Part shown: piece after piece, positions 37,821-46,724 of the stretch | Numbering within the stretch: position 1 is the stretch's first letter | Layout of the letters: every line of letters begins with the position of its first letter | From: Flavobacteriales bacterium | GTDB lineage: Bacteria > Bacteroidota > Bacteroidia > Flavobacteriales_F > PHOS-HE28 | Direction: 5' to 3' | Assembly: GCA_019912395.1 (NCBI GenBank) | Contig: JAIOIH010000055.1 | Location: forward strand, 54,303-118,302 | DNA: 64,000 bases | Program-made: the position numbers and the translations under genes | The notes under the pieces: generated by a model | What the model was told of the DNA's origin: nothing | What the model saw: the letters and a program-made list of their open reading frames with translations, nothing else | Databases searched by the model: none

Positions 37821-38671
37821 TACACCGCCGGTCCTCCGCTGATCTGCACATCCTCGCTCAGGGGCCCATCCTCCACGCGCTTCATAAGCTTCAATTCTGG
37901 ACCATCAAGTACCGCGTAGGTGAACCACGTGATCCAATCACCGAGGTTGATATAGCGGCTCGCCTGTGCAGGAAGTGCTCCCTCAGGGTCTCGCGAAGCG
38001 GACCCTGAGGCCAAGAGCATATCCACCGGCAAATGCCGATGCCCGAAGATGAAATAGTCGAAGTGCTCCTTTTTCAGCATCTCCCGGCAGTATTGCACCA
38101 GCCACTCCTGATCGTCGCCAAGCCATTTCCGGTCGTTCTCATACTTCTTCAATCGGCTCCTGCCGCTCCAGAAATGCGCGATGCCCATGCCTAAGTTGGG
38201 GTGGAGCCGGGCAAAACACCATTGCATAAATCGGTTCCGGAAGATCCCCTTCATGAACTTGTAGCCATGGTCGCCCGGCCCGAGCCCGTCGCCGTGGCCG
38301 ATATACACGCGCTTGTCGTTCCATTCGCGAAAGACGGGTTTCTGATGCAGCGTTACTCCGGTCTCCTTCGGTAGGTAGTCGAAGGCCCACATATCGTGGT
38401 TGCCGATGTGGATGTGGACGGGGATACCCCGATCATGCAGTTCGGAAAGCTTGCCCAGCAAGCGTGTAAAGCCGCGTGGTACCACCTGCTTGTATTCGAA
38501 CCACATATCGAAGAGATCTCCGAGAATGTGGATCTCCGTGGCATCCGCTGCCGCCAGCTCCAGAAAGTGTACGATCCGTTTTTCCCGAGCTATGCTGCTC
38601 GCATGATCGGGCACCCCGAGGTGGAAATCGGAGAGGAAGTAGATCTTCTGGTTATCTGAAGTAGGGTTCAC
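37820..38671 (-). CDS. lpxH: UDP-2,3-diacylglucosamine diphosphatase
   Basis: Lipid A pathway phosphoesterase that cleaves UDP-diacylglucosamine to lipid X. The metallophosphoesterase motifs are all present: IYFLSDFHLG, GDLFDMWFEYK, IGNHDMW, IGHGDGLG and FGHRHLP. I chose the GTG at 38671 (VNPTSDNQKIYFLSD), giving 283 residues, because family members begin a few residues before the first motif. The upstream in-frame stretch (LAFLCVPSVLA) is only translation of an intergenic repeat. It also carries about 50 extra residues at the C-terminus after YINLGDWITW. lpxK lies further along the same strand. Confidence 0.9.
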   Translation of the reverse strand: MNPTSDNQKIYFLSDFHLGVPDHASSIAREKRIVHFLELAAADATEIHILGDLFDMWFEYKQVVPRGFTRLLGKLSELHDRGIPVHIHIGNHDMWAFDYLPKETGVTLHQKPVFREWNDKRVYIGHGDGLGPGDHGYKFMKGIFRNRFMQWCFARLHPNLGMGIAHFWSGRSRLKKYENDRKWLGDDQEWLVQYCREMLKKEHFDYFIFGHRHLPVDMLLASGSASRDPEGALPAQASRYINLGDWITWFTYAVLDGPELKLMKRVEDGPLSEDVQISGGPAV

Positions 38672-38798
38672 CGCCAAGACGCTAGGAACGCAAAGAAACG
38701 CTAAGAGGGGGGAGTGGACCACCGGCGTTTCAAGCTTGCGTAGTTTTCAGGTCCGCGTGGATCATAACGATCTGCGGGATCTGCGTTCCATCCCAGCC
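38662..38798. repeat. Intergenic repeat island between the M1-barrel gene and lpxH
   Basis: Bases 38667-38704 (ttcaccgccaagacgctagg then aacgcaaagaaacgctaa) are an inverted relative of the 'ctgcgtctttgcgg' phrase at 26478-26500. Bases 38754-38796 contain 'tccgcgtggatcataacgat' and 'ctgcgggatctgcgttccat', relatives of the 'atctgcg...gttatccgcgttcc' phrase near 26420-26445. The first copy overlaps the probable lpxH start codon. Confidence 0.55.
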
Positions 38799-41795
38799 TC
38801 AATGCGGCAGCTTCCGTAACGCCTGCGTCGGGTCCAGCTTCTCCAACGCCAACACGATCCGGATGCGGTCGCTGAAGTTGAATCCGCGCAGGTCCTGTTC
38901 CTTCTGGATGTCCTGCGAAAAGACCAACGGCACCCATAGTTCCGCCACATCGCGCCAGATCCGTATGCCGATGCCTGCCTCCCAATTGCCGCGCCAGTCC
39001 GTGGTTTTTCCATCCTGCGTTACCAACGTTATCGGCGCAGCCCCGTAGCTCGCAAAAGCCGTCAACGGCAACGCAAAGGGGAAGTCCAGCTCCATGTTCA
39101 TCGCCGCGATCCAGGTATCCGAAGTGCCGATGGCCGTAGGTGTTCGGAATCCACCTTGATCCACGTTGAACTGCACCGCCGTGTTCTGTCCCACGTACTG
39201 GCGGTCCGTGTAGAGGTGGTCGTACAGCAGGCCGCTGCTGCCCCAGTACATGCGCCAGCCCATTTCGGGGCGCATCTGGCTTCGGTCCTTGTTCAGGAAA
39301 GTGCCGGCGAACGCACGGAAGGTGACCCGGTGCTTGTGTTCATCATAGATGGCGCTCCATTTTGCTGTCAACGAGATCCGGCTAAAGACATCGCTGCTGA
39401 GGAAAGTTGCGGTGATGTCGAATGGGTTGAAGCCGGTATTTTGGGAAAGCCCCGCGCCGACCTCATGATAAACTTCCCGTGTGGTTTTGTTCACATCAAA
39501 TGCAGCGCCCGTTGTGTAGTAGGTGCCCTCGGCATGGTTCCATAGCAGGACGCTGCGGTACCGCACAAAGGCATTTGGTCCGGTCGGCTTCAAGCGCGGG
39601 TCGAATTGAATGAAGGGCACGAGGCGCTGGTACCATTGCTCCACCTCGCTCACATCGTACAACGATGCGGCAAATCCGGAAACTCCGAGATGAACATTGC
39701 GCAGGATGTCGCTGCGCAAGCGGTCATCGTTCCACATCACGCGTGCGCCCCCCGCTAACCTGCCGCTTGCAAAGCCGTAGAGCGGGGCCGCAGCCCATTC
39801 AAAGCGTTGCGACGGGTAGAAGGTATTGGCCAGAGCCACACCCGCCATCATGCCATCGTGCGTGTTGTAGCCGATAGCGGGCATCCAGAAGATGCTCCTG
39901 CGATCATCGCGTTCCAATCCACCGAGGAACTTGATGGCCGGCATCCGCCCCCGCTTCAACAGCCCGTAAGAGCGGACCTCGTTGTTCCTCCGGTCGATGT
40001 CCAACGTGTGCGCGTTCGCATCAATGCGCACCCGGTCAGCATCGGGCCAAGGCAACGTCAGGGTATTGCGGCCTGTTTTACTGTTGGCCCAAATGGTGCC
40101 AAGGCTATCCTGCCCGTTCCATGCCGTCACGGGAAACGGAAAGCCGTCTACCGCAGTAGAGCGATAAGTGAGACGGTCGCCCTTCAACTTCCGGGCCTTC
40201 ACGTCGGGTTTATCGGCGGTGCCGATCAGCTCCCCGAAGGACCAGTTCAGGTCTTCGCCGCTGGCGCGCTCGAAGCTGGCCTGTACATCGGCGGGATGTG
40301 GATGCTTCCAGACCCATTCATTGAAGTAGGTCTGTGTGCAGGAATCGAAACGTTCCGGACCCAGCGCGTGGTACAGCTGATCGAATATGAGCGCACTCTT
40401 GGCATACACCGTCGTGCCATAATCCAAGGCGGCGAACGCCGTGGAAGAACTGTTGGTCGGGGAGTCCCAATTGCGTCGGGCATTCAACCGATAGAGCAAT
40501 TCACTTTGCTGGCGCTGATCGATTCCTTTTCCACCTGTCAGCATTCCCATCGGGAGGCCCTGGGCATCCATCATTCTCCTGCCGGGATAGCGCGTCTGCA
40601 TATAGCGCATCTCGAAAAAACTGTTCATCCCTTCATCCATCCACGGGTGGTCGCGCTCGTTACTGGCCAGCATGCCGTAGAACCAGTTGTGGCCCACCTC
40701 GTGAGCGATCACATTATCGAGTTCATAGGGCGAAGTCATATTGCCGATGATGGTGATCATGGGATATTCCATGCCCCCGCCTGCGGCGATGGTACCATCC
40801 ACGGCCGTGCAACTGGCGTAGCGATAATCGCCGATCCATTCGCTGTACAAGCGCACGCTTTCGTTCACGTAGGTAACGGCATCCGCCCAGAGCGCTGCGT
40901 TCCGTGGAGTGAAGAGCGCCCAGGTGGTCACGGTTCGCCCGGATCGAGGAAGCACCAGCTCCCCTTTGCGCACCAGGAAGCGCTTGTCCGCAAACCACGC
41001 GAAATCGTGGACGTGGTCCTGCATGAACCGAACGGTTTTCGTTTGGGAGGACGAAGGAGGGAAGGCGTTTCCGCGTGCGATGCCCAGCGATGTGTTCGCC
41101 AGCGAATCCATGAATGCGATCTCTGTTGCTTCATCGATTCGCTCGCCTGTGGCGGCCAGTACATAATTGGCCGGAAGGGTGATGCTCACATCAAAAGAAC
41201 CGAACTCGGAATAGAACTCACCTTGGTCCAAATAGGGCATCGCATGCCATCCGGCCTTGTCATACACCGCTGGCTTCGGGTACCACTGGGTGATGTAATA
41301 GGCCTGTCCAGTATGCCCCAGTCGCGAGAATTTCGCATCCGGAAGCTTCACGTGGAATGGGGTGCTGATAGTGATCTTTTCTCCGGTGCCGATCGGTCGA
41401 GGCAAAGCGATCCATGCGATGTCGGGATTCTTCGGGTCGAAGTCCCAAGCGAGCTTTATTCCCTCACTCTGGAAATCAAGACCATCAATGTAGCCTCGCT
41501 TTTCAGGTTTTGCGAAGTGCAGGCCGAAGTCATTCTGCGAATCCTTTTGCTTGCACAGCGCGCTGCTCCGGTCGCGGTAGGCGTTCGGCCACAAGTGGAT
41601 CCACAGGCTGTCCAAGGCGATAGGCGCATTGTTGGTATAGTCGAACTCCTGTTGGGCGAAGAGTTCATGGGTCACATCATCGAGGCGCACCCCGATCCGA
41701 TGATCCACGCGCTGTTGGAAGTACGGCTGCCCGTTTGCGATCAAGGAGCCGGTAAGGGCCAAGCCCGCGAGCCAGTTGCGGGCGTGGCGGGCCAT
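38799..41795 (-). CDS. M1-family metallopeptidase fused to a predicted outer-membrane barrel
   Basis: A 998-residue exported protein. The ATG at 41795 overlaps the stop of the upstream gene (TGATG) and gives the signal sequence MARHARNWLAGLALTGSLIANG. The N-terminal two thirds is an M1 zinc peptidase: H365-E-V-G-H369-N-W and Glu388 eighteen residues on (DHPWMDEGMNSFFEMRY), with GGGMEYPM at the place of the exopeptidase motif. From about residue 620 the sequence changes to alternating beta strands typical of an outer-membrane barrel (FWMPAIGYNTHDGMMAGVAL, LAGGARVMWNDD, RVTFRAFAGTFL, WEAGIGIRIW, RIRIVLALEKLD). I infer a peptidase held in the outer membrane by its own barrel. Confidence 0.82.
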   Translation of the reverse strand: MARHARNWLAGLALTGSLIANGQPYFQQRVDHRIGVRLDDVTHELFAQQEFDYTNNAPIALDSLWIHLWPNAYRDRSSALCKQKDSQNDFGLHFAKPEKRGYIDGLDFQSEGIKLAWDFDPKNPDIAWIALPRPIGTGEKITISTPFHVKLPDAKFSRLGHTGQAYYITQWYPKPAVYDKAGWHAMPYLDQGEFYSEFGSFDVSITLPANYVLAATGERIDEATEIAFMDSLANTSLGIARGNAFPPSSSQTKTVRFMQDHVHDFAWFADKRFLVRKGELVLPRSGRTVTTWALFTPRNAALWADAVTYVNESVRLYSEWIGDYRYASCTAVDGTIAAGGGMEYPMITIIGNMTSPYELDNVIAHEVGHNWFYGMLASNERDHPWMDEGMNSFFEMRYMQTRYPGRRMMDAQGLPMGMLTGGKGIDQRQQSELLYRLNARRNWDSPTNSSSTAFAALDYGTTVYAKSALIFDQLYHALGPERFDSCTQTYFNEWVWKHPHPADVQASFERASGEDLNWSFGELIGTADKPDVKARKLKGDRLTYRSTAVDGFPFPVTAWNGQDSLGTIWANSKTGRNTLTLPWPDADRVRIDANAHTLDIDRRNNEVRSYGLLKRGRMPAIKFLGGLERDDRRSIFWMPAIGYNTHDGMMAGVALANTFYPSQRFEWAAAPLYGFASGRLAGGARVMWNDDRLRSDILRNVHLGVSGFAASLYDVSEVEQWYQRLVPFIQFDPRLKPTGPNAFVRYRSVLLWNHAEGTYYTTGAAFDVNKTTREVYHEVGAGLSQNTGFNPFDITATFLSSDVFSRISLTAKWSAIYDEHKHRVTFRAFAGTFLNKDRSQMRPEMGWRMYWGSSGLLYDHLYTDRQYVGQNTAVQFNVDQGGFRTPTAIGTSDTWIAAMNMELDFPFALPLTAFASYGAAPITLVTQDGKTTDWRGNWEAGIGIRIWRDVAELWVPLVFSQDIQKEQDLRGFNFSDRIRIVLALEKLDPTQALRKLPH

Positions 41796-42940
41796 CACTT
41801 CAGGACTTCGGCCAACTTGGCTTCCAGTGCGGGGCCACGCAGGTTCTTGGCGAGCACCTTTCCTTCGCGGTCCAGCAACACGGTGTACGGAATGCTGGAC
41901 ACCCCATATTGCTGTGCAGCGGCATTGTTCCAAAAAGCAAGATCACTCACGTGCTTCCATGGAAGTCCGTCCTGCTTGATCGCTCCGGTCCACGCGCTTT
42001 TTTCCTTGTCCAAGCTCACGCCGAGTATCTCGAATCCCTTGTTGTGGAACTTCTCATAGACCCGGACCACATTCGGGTTCTCCATACGGCAGGGGCGGCA
42101 CCAGCTGGCCCAGAAGTCGATCAGGACCACCTTGCCGCGCAGGCTGCTCAGGCTGAGCATGTTGCCATCCGGTGTGGCTTGGCTGAAGTCAGGGGCCACG
42201 CTTCCTACGGGAATGAGGTTATCCAACTTGGCTTGCTGTTCTTCCTGCTGCTGGGCGGCCAAGGCCTGTTGGGCCATGCGGTCCACTTGATCTCGGAAGC
42301 CTGCGAAGTATTCGCTGTTGGGGATGGTCTTCCGCAGGGAATCCCGCACCTGTTGGAAGAGCGGAAGCTCCTGCTGGATGTTCAGGCGGTTGAGGGCCGC
42401 GAGCACTGCCGGGGAACTCATGTGTTCCCGGATAAAGCGCTTGCTCGTTTCGGTGAACTCCGCGTTCAGCGTGGCATAGCGGGCCAGGGCCGTGCTATCG
42501 GTCCGGTCGGCTTTCAAACGGTTCACCAGCTCTTGGTTCTCCAAATCGAATTCCTTGGCATCGTTGAAGTAGTCATGCATCAAGGTGGTGTTCTTGGAAC
42601 CTTCAATGCTGCGCGGGTCCTGCAGGGAATCCACTTGGGCCGTGAAGGAGACGCTTTCGGCACTGTCCAACAGCAGTACCAGGATCTGGTCGCCACCCAG
42701 GGTGAGCGAGTAGAAATCCAGCGGCATGGCCGGTAAACTGATCACTCCTTTTCCTTCGGCATCCAGCACGGTGCTGTCCACATGGGTCGGTTTGTTGGAC
42801 ACGAACTTGTCGAAGTACAAGGTCTTACCGCCGGCACCATCAATTTGTGCGGTGATGGTGCGCTGTTGCTGGGAGGATGCATTGCATCCGGCCATGATCG
42901 TGGCCACAAGGGTCAAAGTGACGAGGGTCTTCATGTTCAT
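41795..42940 (-). CDS. TlpA-like thioredoxin lipoprotein with DUF4369-type N-terminal domain
   Basis: Lipoprotein of 381 residues with lipobox Cys19 (ATIMAGC). The N-terminal domain of about 110 residues (GGKTLYFDKFVSNKPTHVDS) matches the type seen before many Bacteroidota thioredoxins, then a helical linker, then a TlpA-like thioredoxin domain with the redox pair in FWASWCRPCRMENP and the cis-Pro region near SIPYTVLLDREGK. It is probably a periplasmic thiol-disulfide oxidoreductase. The start overlaps the gatB stop (ATGA) and its stop overlaps the M1-barrel start (TGATG), so all three genes are coupled. Confidence 0.9.
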   Translation of the reverse strand: MNMKTLVTLTLVATIMAGCNASSQQQRTITAQIDGAGGKTLYFDKFVSNKPTHVDSTVLDAEGKGVISLPAMPLDFYSLTLGGDQILVLLLDSAESVSFTAQVDSLQDPRSIEGSKNTTLMHDYFNDAKEFDLENQELVNRLKADRTDSTALARYATLNAEFTETSKRFIREHMSSPAVLAALNRLNIQQELPLFQQVRDSLRKTIPNSEYFAGFRDQVDRMAQQALAAQQQEEQQAKLDNLIPVGSVAPDFSQATPDGNMLSLSSLRGKVVLIDFWASWCRPCRMENPNVVRVYEKFHNKGFEILGVSLDKEKSAWTGAIKQDGLPWKHVSDLAFWNNAAAQQYGVSSIPYTVLLDREGKVLAKNLRGPALEAKLAEVLK

Positions 42941-44457
42941 TCCTGTTCAAGCATGCGTTTTACGGTCTCGTTGGCACGTCGGGGATCAGCCTTGCCTTTG
43001 GTGGCTTTCATCACCTCGCCCATGAACAGACCGAGAAGTCCTTTATTGCCTGCCCGGTAGGCTTCCACCTTATCCGGGAAACGGTCCATGGCAGCGTGCA
43101 CGGCATCTTCGATCACATCCGCGCCAACGTCGGAGAGCAAGCCGTTCTTCCGGGCCAGTTCCTCTGCCGTCCCGGTCTGTTCCAGCATGAGCGGGAACAG
43201 CTTCTGGGAGGCTAATGTGTGGCTCACCTTGCCGCCCTCCACCAAACCGACGAGGCCGGCCAATCGTTCGGCGGAGATAGGCATTTCCGCAATGGACAAG
43301 CCCTTTTCGTTCACCCAGGAGCGCACATCACCCATCACCCAGTTGGCGGCTTGTTTGTACGGCTTCCCACCTTCCGTGTCCGAAAGACTTGCCGTCACCG
43401 CCTCGTAATAGAGTGCGGTGCCCTTATCATCGGTGAGGATGTCGGCATCGTATCGGCTCAGGCCGAACTCGGTGGTGTACTTGGCGCGCAGCTCGCGGGG
43501 CAGGGGAGGCATGCTCTTCCGCACCGCCTCCTTCTTGGCCTCGCTCACCGTGAGCGGTTGGATATCCGGCTCGGGGAAGTAGCGGTAATCATGCGCCATC
43601 TCCTTGCTGCGAAGTGAGGTGGTGACTCCCTTGGCCGCATCGAAGTTGCGCGTTTCCATGGCGATCGTGCCACCAGCATCCAACACCTCCGATTGGCGTT
43701 GTGCCTCGAACTCGATCGCCCGCTGCACGTTCTTGAAGCTGTTCATGTTCTTCACCTCGGTGCGAATACCGAATTCGGAAGAACCCTTGAGCCGCAGGCT
43801 GATGTTGGCATCACAACGCAGGCTGCCTTCTTCCATGTTGCCGTCGCAGATATCGAGATAGCGCACTAAGCGGCGCACTTCCACCAAGTAATCGTATGCC
43901 TCTTGGGAGGATCGCATCACCGGTTCGGTCACGATCTCCACCAAAGGAACACCGGCCCGGTTCAGGTCGATCAAGGTGTTGAAGGGGTCCACATCGTGGA
44001 TGCTCTTGCCGGCATCCTCCTCCATGTGGATCCGGGTAAGTTCGATCGCCTTCTCCGTTCCATCCGCCCTGGTGATGGTAATGGACCCGCCAGTACAGAT
44101 CGGCGTGGTATCCTGCGTGATCTGATAGCCTTTTGGAAGGTCCGGATAGAAGTAGTTCTTGCGGGAATAGTGCATGTGCGACGCGATGGTGCATCCGCAG
44201 GCCAGGCCCAGCTTGATCGCGTGGTCGATCACGGCGCTGTTGGGAACGGGCAAGGTGCCGGGCAAACCCAAGGTTACCGGCCCCACCAATGTGTTAGGGC
44301 GATCGCCGTAGGCATTGGGATCGCTGGAATACGCCTTGCTCTTGGTCAGCAACTGCGCATGGACCTCCAGACCCACCACCAGTTCCCACTTCTCGCTCCA
44401 ATGCGGTAGGGGCGTTGTTCCTTCCTTGTTATCCGACTTCATGCTTACCAGTGCCAT
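42937..44457 (-). CDS. gatB: Aspartyl/glutamyl-tRNA amidotransferase subunit B
   Basis: Subunit of GatCAB, which converts Glu-tRNA(Gln) or Asp-tRNA(Asn) to the correct amidated form. The 506-residue protein shows WELVVGLEVHAQLLTKSKAY, NYFYPDLPKGYQITQ, EEDAGKSIHD, LIDLNRAGVPLVEIVTEPVM and the C-terminal YqeY-like tail (FPDKVEAYRAGNKGLLGLFM). An ATG at 44442 is an alternative start. It leads the gatB-TlpA-M1 operon. gatA and gatC are not in the window. The 177 bases upstream show no gene. Confidence 0.96.
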   Translation of the reverse strand: MALVSMKSDNKEGTTPLPHWSEKWELVVGLEVHAQLLTKSKAYSSDPNAYGDRPNTLVGPVTLGLPGTLPVPNSAVIDHAIKLGLACGCTIASHMHYSRKNYFYPDLPKGYQITQDTTPICTGGSITITRADGTEKAIELTRIHMEEDAGKSIHDVDPFNTLIDLNRAGVPLVEIVTEPVMRSSQEAYDYLVEVRRLVRYLDICDGNMEEGSLRCDANISLRLKGSSEFGIRTEVKNMNSFKNVQRAIEFEAQRQSEVLDAGGTIAMETRNFDAAKGVTTSLRSKEMAHDYRYFPEPDIQPLTVSEAKKEAVRKSMPPLPRELRAKYTTEFGLSRYDADILTDDKGTALYYEAVTASLSDTEGGKPYKQAANWVMGDVRSWVNEKGLSIAEMPISAERLAGLVGLVEGGKVSHTLASQKLFPLMLEQTGTAEELARKNGLLSDVGADVIEDAVHAAMDRFPDKVEAYRAGNKGLLGLFMGEVMKATKGKADPRRANETVKRMLEQE

Positions 44458-44634
44458 TCATGCTCGGCCATACAAGCTGCAAAGGTGCGACTTGGATGTT
44501 CCATCTCAGCAATGTCATTGTCGGGCAGGTTCAGTAGGTACAATTTTTATGGGGCATCGGTAAAGCCGTCGCCCAAGGAGTCACGTTCCATGTGCATTTC
44601 TCCGCGCCGCTGCGGCCAATAAGTCAATTGTGCT

Positions 44635-45447
44635 TCAGCTACCGGCCACCATCTCCCGCATGATCAGCGTCAGGCTCGGCTCCGCCTTCTCCGCGACGCG
44701 CTGCACCATTTCGTGCGTGGTCTTCTGAATGCGGCCTTCCACGCCCATGTCGGTGATCACGCTCATGGCAAAGCAGGGAAGTCCCATCTGCCGTGCCGCG
44801 ATCACCTCCGGTACAGTGCTCATGCCCACGGCATCGCCGCCGATGATGCGCACGTACTTGTATTCCGCAGGCGTCTCCAGCGTCGGCCCGGTGAGGCCCA
44901 CATAGGTGCCGATGCGAACTGGGATGTTGTTGGCCTTGGCGATGGCTTGCGCGCGGGCGATCATGGCATGGTCATACGGCTCGCTCATATCCGGGAACCG
45001 GGGGCCGAACTCGTCGATATTAGGACCGATCAGCGGGTTGGGGAACAAGCAGATATGGTCACGGATGATCATGATGTCGCCGTTGTTGAACTCGGGATTG
45101 AGCCCACCGCAAGCGTTGCTCACGAACAATCGCTTGATCCCGATCAGCTTCATCAGGCGCGCAGGCAGGATCACCTCGGGCATGGTCCAGCCTTCGTAGT
45201 AATGGAAGCGCCCCTGCATGGCTACCACGGGTTTACCACCGAGCAGGCCGAACAGTAATTTGCCGGGATGGCCTTCCACAGTGCTCACGGGGAATTCGGG
45301 AATGTCCTTGTAGGCAATGCTGTATTTGACATCGATCTCACTGCCCAGTCCCGAAAGACCGGTGCCGAGTATGATGCCCGTTTCGGGGGTGAAACCATCG
45401 GTGGCTTTCTTCAAATGGTCAGCGATTCGTTGGATGCGTTGCAACAT
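44635..45447 (-). CDS. punA: Purine nucleoside phosphorylase
   Basis: Trimeric-type purine nucleoside phosphorylase of 270 residues, which releases purine bases from guanosine and inosine for salvage. Signatures: IILGTGLSGLGSEID, EGHPGKLLFGLLGGKPVVAMQGRFHYYEGW, VSNACGGLNPEFNNGDIMII and GGDAVGMSTVPEVIAARQMGL. The ATG at 45447 best fits the family N-terminus and overlaps the end of lpxK by 29 bases; a longer form would overlap it further. Confidence 0.93.
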   Translation of the reverse strand: MLQRIQRIADHLKKATDGFTPETGIILGTGLSGLGSEIDVKYSIAYKDIPEFPVSTVEGHPGKLLFGLLGGKPVVAMQGRFHYYEGWTMPEVILPARLMKLIGIKRLFVSNACGGLNPEFNNGDIMIIRDHICLFPNPLIGPNIDEFGPRFPDMSEPYDHAMIARAQAIAKANNIPVRIGTYVGLTGPTLETPAEYKYVRIIGGDAVGMSTVPEVIAARQMGLPCFAMSVITDMGVEGRIQKTTHEMVQRVAEKAEPSLTLIMREMVAGS

Positions 45448-46498
45448 GGGTTCGGATAAGTGCCTCGAAGGCATGAGGTTCGTTGAGGATGACGGCTCGA
45501 ATACCGATCACCGCGATGGGAAGGTCCTCCAAAGGGCCTGCGATAAGGGCCGTTCCGAGCCGGGCCGCATCCTTCTCCGTGGTGATCAGCGTTTTTTCGC
45601 CGGTCGCGAAACTACTGAATAGATGCGCCAGCTTGGCCTGGTCCGAAGCGGTGAAGGCATGATGGTCCCCGAATGCCACATGCTGCACCGTTCTGAACAG
45701 TGTACGGACATGCGTCTCCAAAGGCGCGGGATCGGCGATCCCAGTGAAGAGCAACGCGGCTGTTCCGGGACCGGACGGCACCGTCATCGTGCTGTCGATC
45801 AATGAACGGGGCAGTTCATATTCCAGACCGCTGAAGAATAGCGCTTGCTCATCGCGCAGCCCGAGGCGGCTCCGCCATTGGTGTTGTTCTTCGGCAGTGG
45901 GCAGCTCAGGGCATTTGGTGACGATCACTGCCTCGGCTTGCTTGGCCCGGTAGGGAATGTCGCGCAGGTTGCCCGCAGGAAGCAAATGGTCCTTGTGCCA
46001 AGGTCGTTGCCAAGTGGTGAGCACGATGTTCAATCCGGCCTTCAATGCGCGATGTTGCAAGGCATCGTCCAGTACAACGGCACGCACATCGGGAACGCGT
46101 TTTCCGATGGCAGCCATTGCCGCCACCCGATCGGCACCGACAAAAACCCGGATGCCGCTGAATTTTCGTTTTAACATCAGCGGTTCATCCCCCACGGCGC
46201 GGGGGTCATCCATGCGGTCCACCTCGGTAAATGCCGTTCCGCTCCTACCATAGCCCCTGCTCAACGTGGCCACCGGCCCCTGGGGTCCATCCAAGGGCCG
46301 GTTCAAAAGCGTGCGCAGCACCAGTTCCACGTGCGGGGTCTTGCCAGTGCCGCCAAGTGCGATGTTCCCGATCACGATCGCGGGCACTTCCGAGGTCTTG
46401 GCCGTAAGCGTGCCGCGATCGTACAATAGGTGCCTTACCCGCAACGCCAAGGCGTAGAGCCAAGAGAAGGGGAGAAGGAGCAGGCGAAAAGCGGACAT
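45419..46498 (-). CDS. lpxK: Tetraacyldisaccharide 4'-kinase
   Basis: Inner-membrane kinase that phosphorylates the lipid A precursor. The 359-residue protein starts at the ATG 46498 (MSAFRLLLLPFSWLYALAL), a membrane-associated N-terminus, and has the Walker A motif in IGNIALGGTGKTPHVE. ILSRGYGR appears as TLSRGYGR, followed by GDEPLMLKRKF and VLDDALQHRALK. It is divergent from the Nif3 gene and followed by punA. With lpxH it makes two of the lipid A genes in this window. Confidence 0.94.
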   Translation of the reverse strand: MSAFRLLLLPFSWLYALALRVRHLLYDRGTLTAKTSEVPAIVIGNIALGGTGKTPHVELVLRTLLNRPLDGPQGPVATLSRGYGRSGTAFTEVDRMDDPRAVGDEPLMLKRKFSGIRVFVGADRVAAMAAIGKRVPDVRAVVLDDALQHRALKAGLNIVLTTWQRPWHKDHLLPAGNLRDIPYRAKQAEAVIVTKCPELPTAEEQHQWRSRLGLRDEQALFFSGLEYELPRSLIDSTMTVPSGPGTAALLFTGIADPAPLETHVRTLFRTVQHVAFGDHHAFTASDQAKLAHLFSSFATGEKTLITTEKDAARLGTALIAGPLEDLPIAVIGIRAVILNEPHAFEALIRTHVATHPTNR

Positions 46499-46724
46499 GG
46501 ATGCCAAAGATGGCGATGGGAGTGGAATGGAGGAGATGATCCTGCCGTGGCAGGATGAAGTACGGCGGAACGCGTCACGGATCGATCAACGCGGTGACTC
46601 CCTTGTTCGATCAAGTTCGGCCCGTCAAGCGTCCGAATGGACGGTGCCGGTGCTCAGTCCCACGTTCCGGCCCGTCGAGGCTCTTGCATCGCTGCATGGT
46701 ACCTTTCACGCCGAACAAAAGAAC

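Noticed and set aside
41796..41933. Upstream extension of the M1-barrel protein
   Set aside because: It overlaps the TlpA-like gene; the ATG in the TGATG junction gives a signal sequence.
39807..42059. A 750-codon open frame on the plus strand opposite the M1-barrel gene
   Set aside because: It is antisense to a well-supported gene, shows no family motif or signal, and its composition (His, Arg, Gly, Pro rich) is that of a GC-rich shadow frame.
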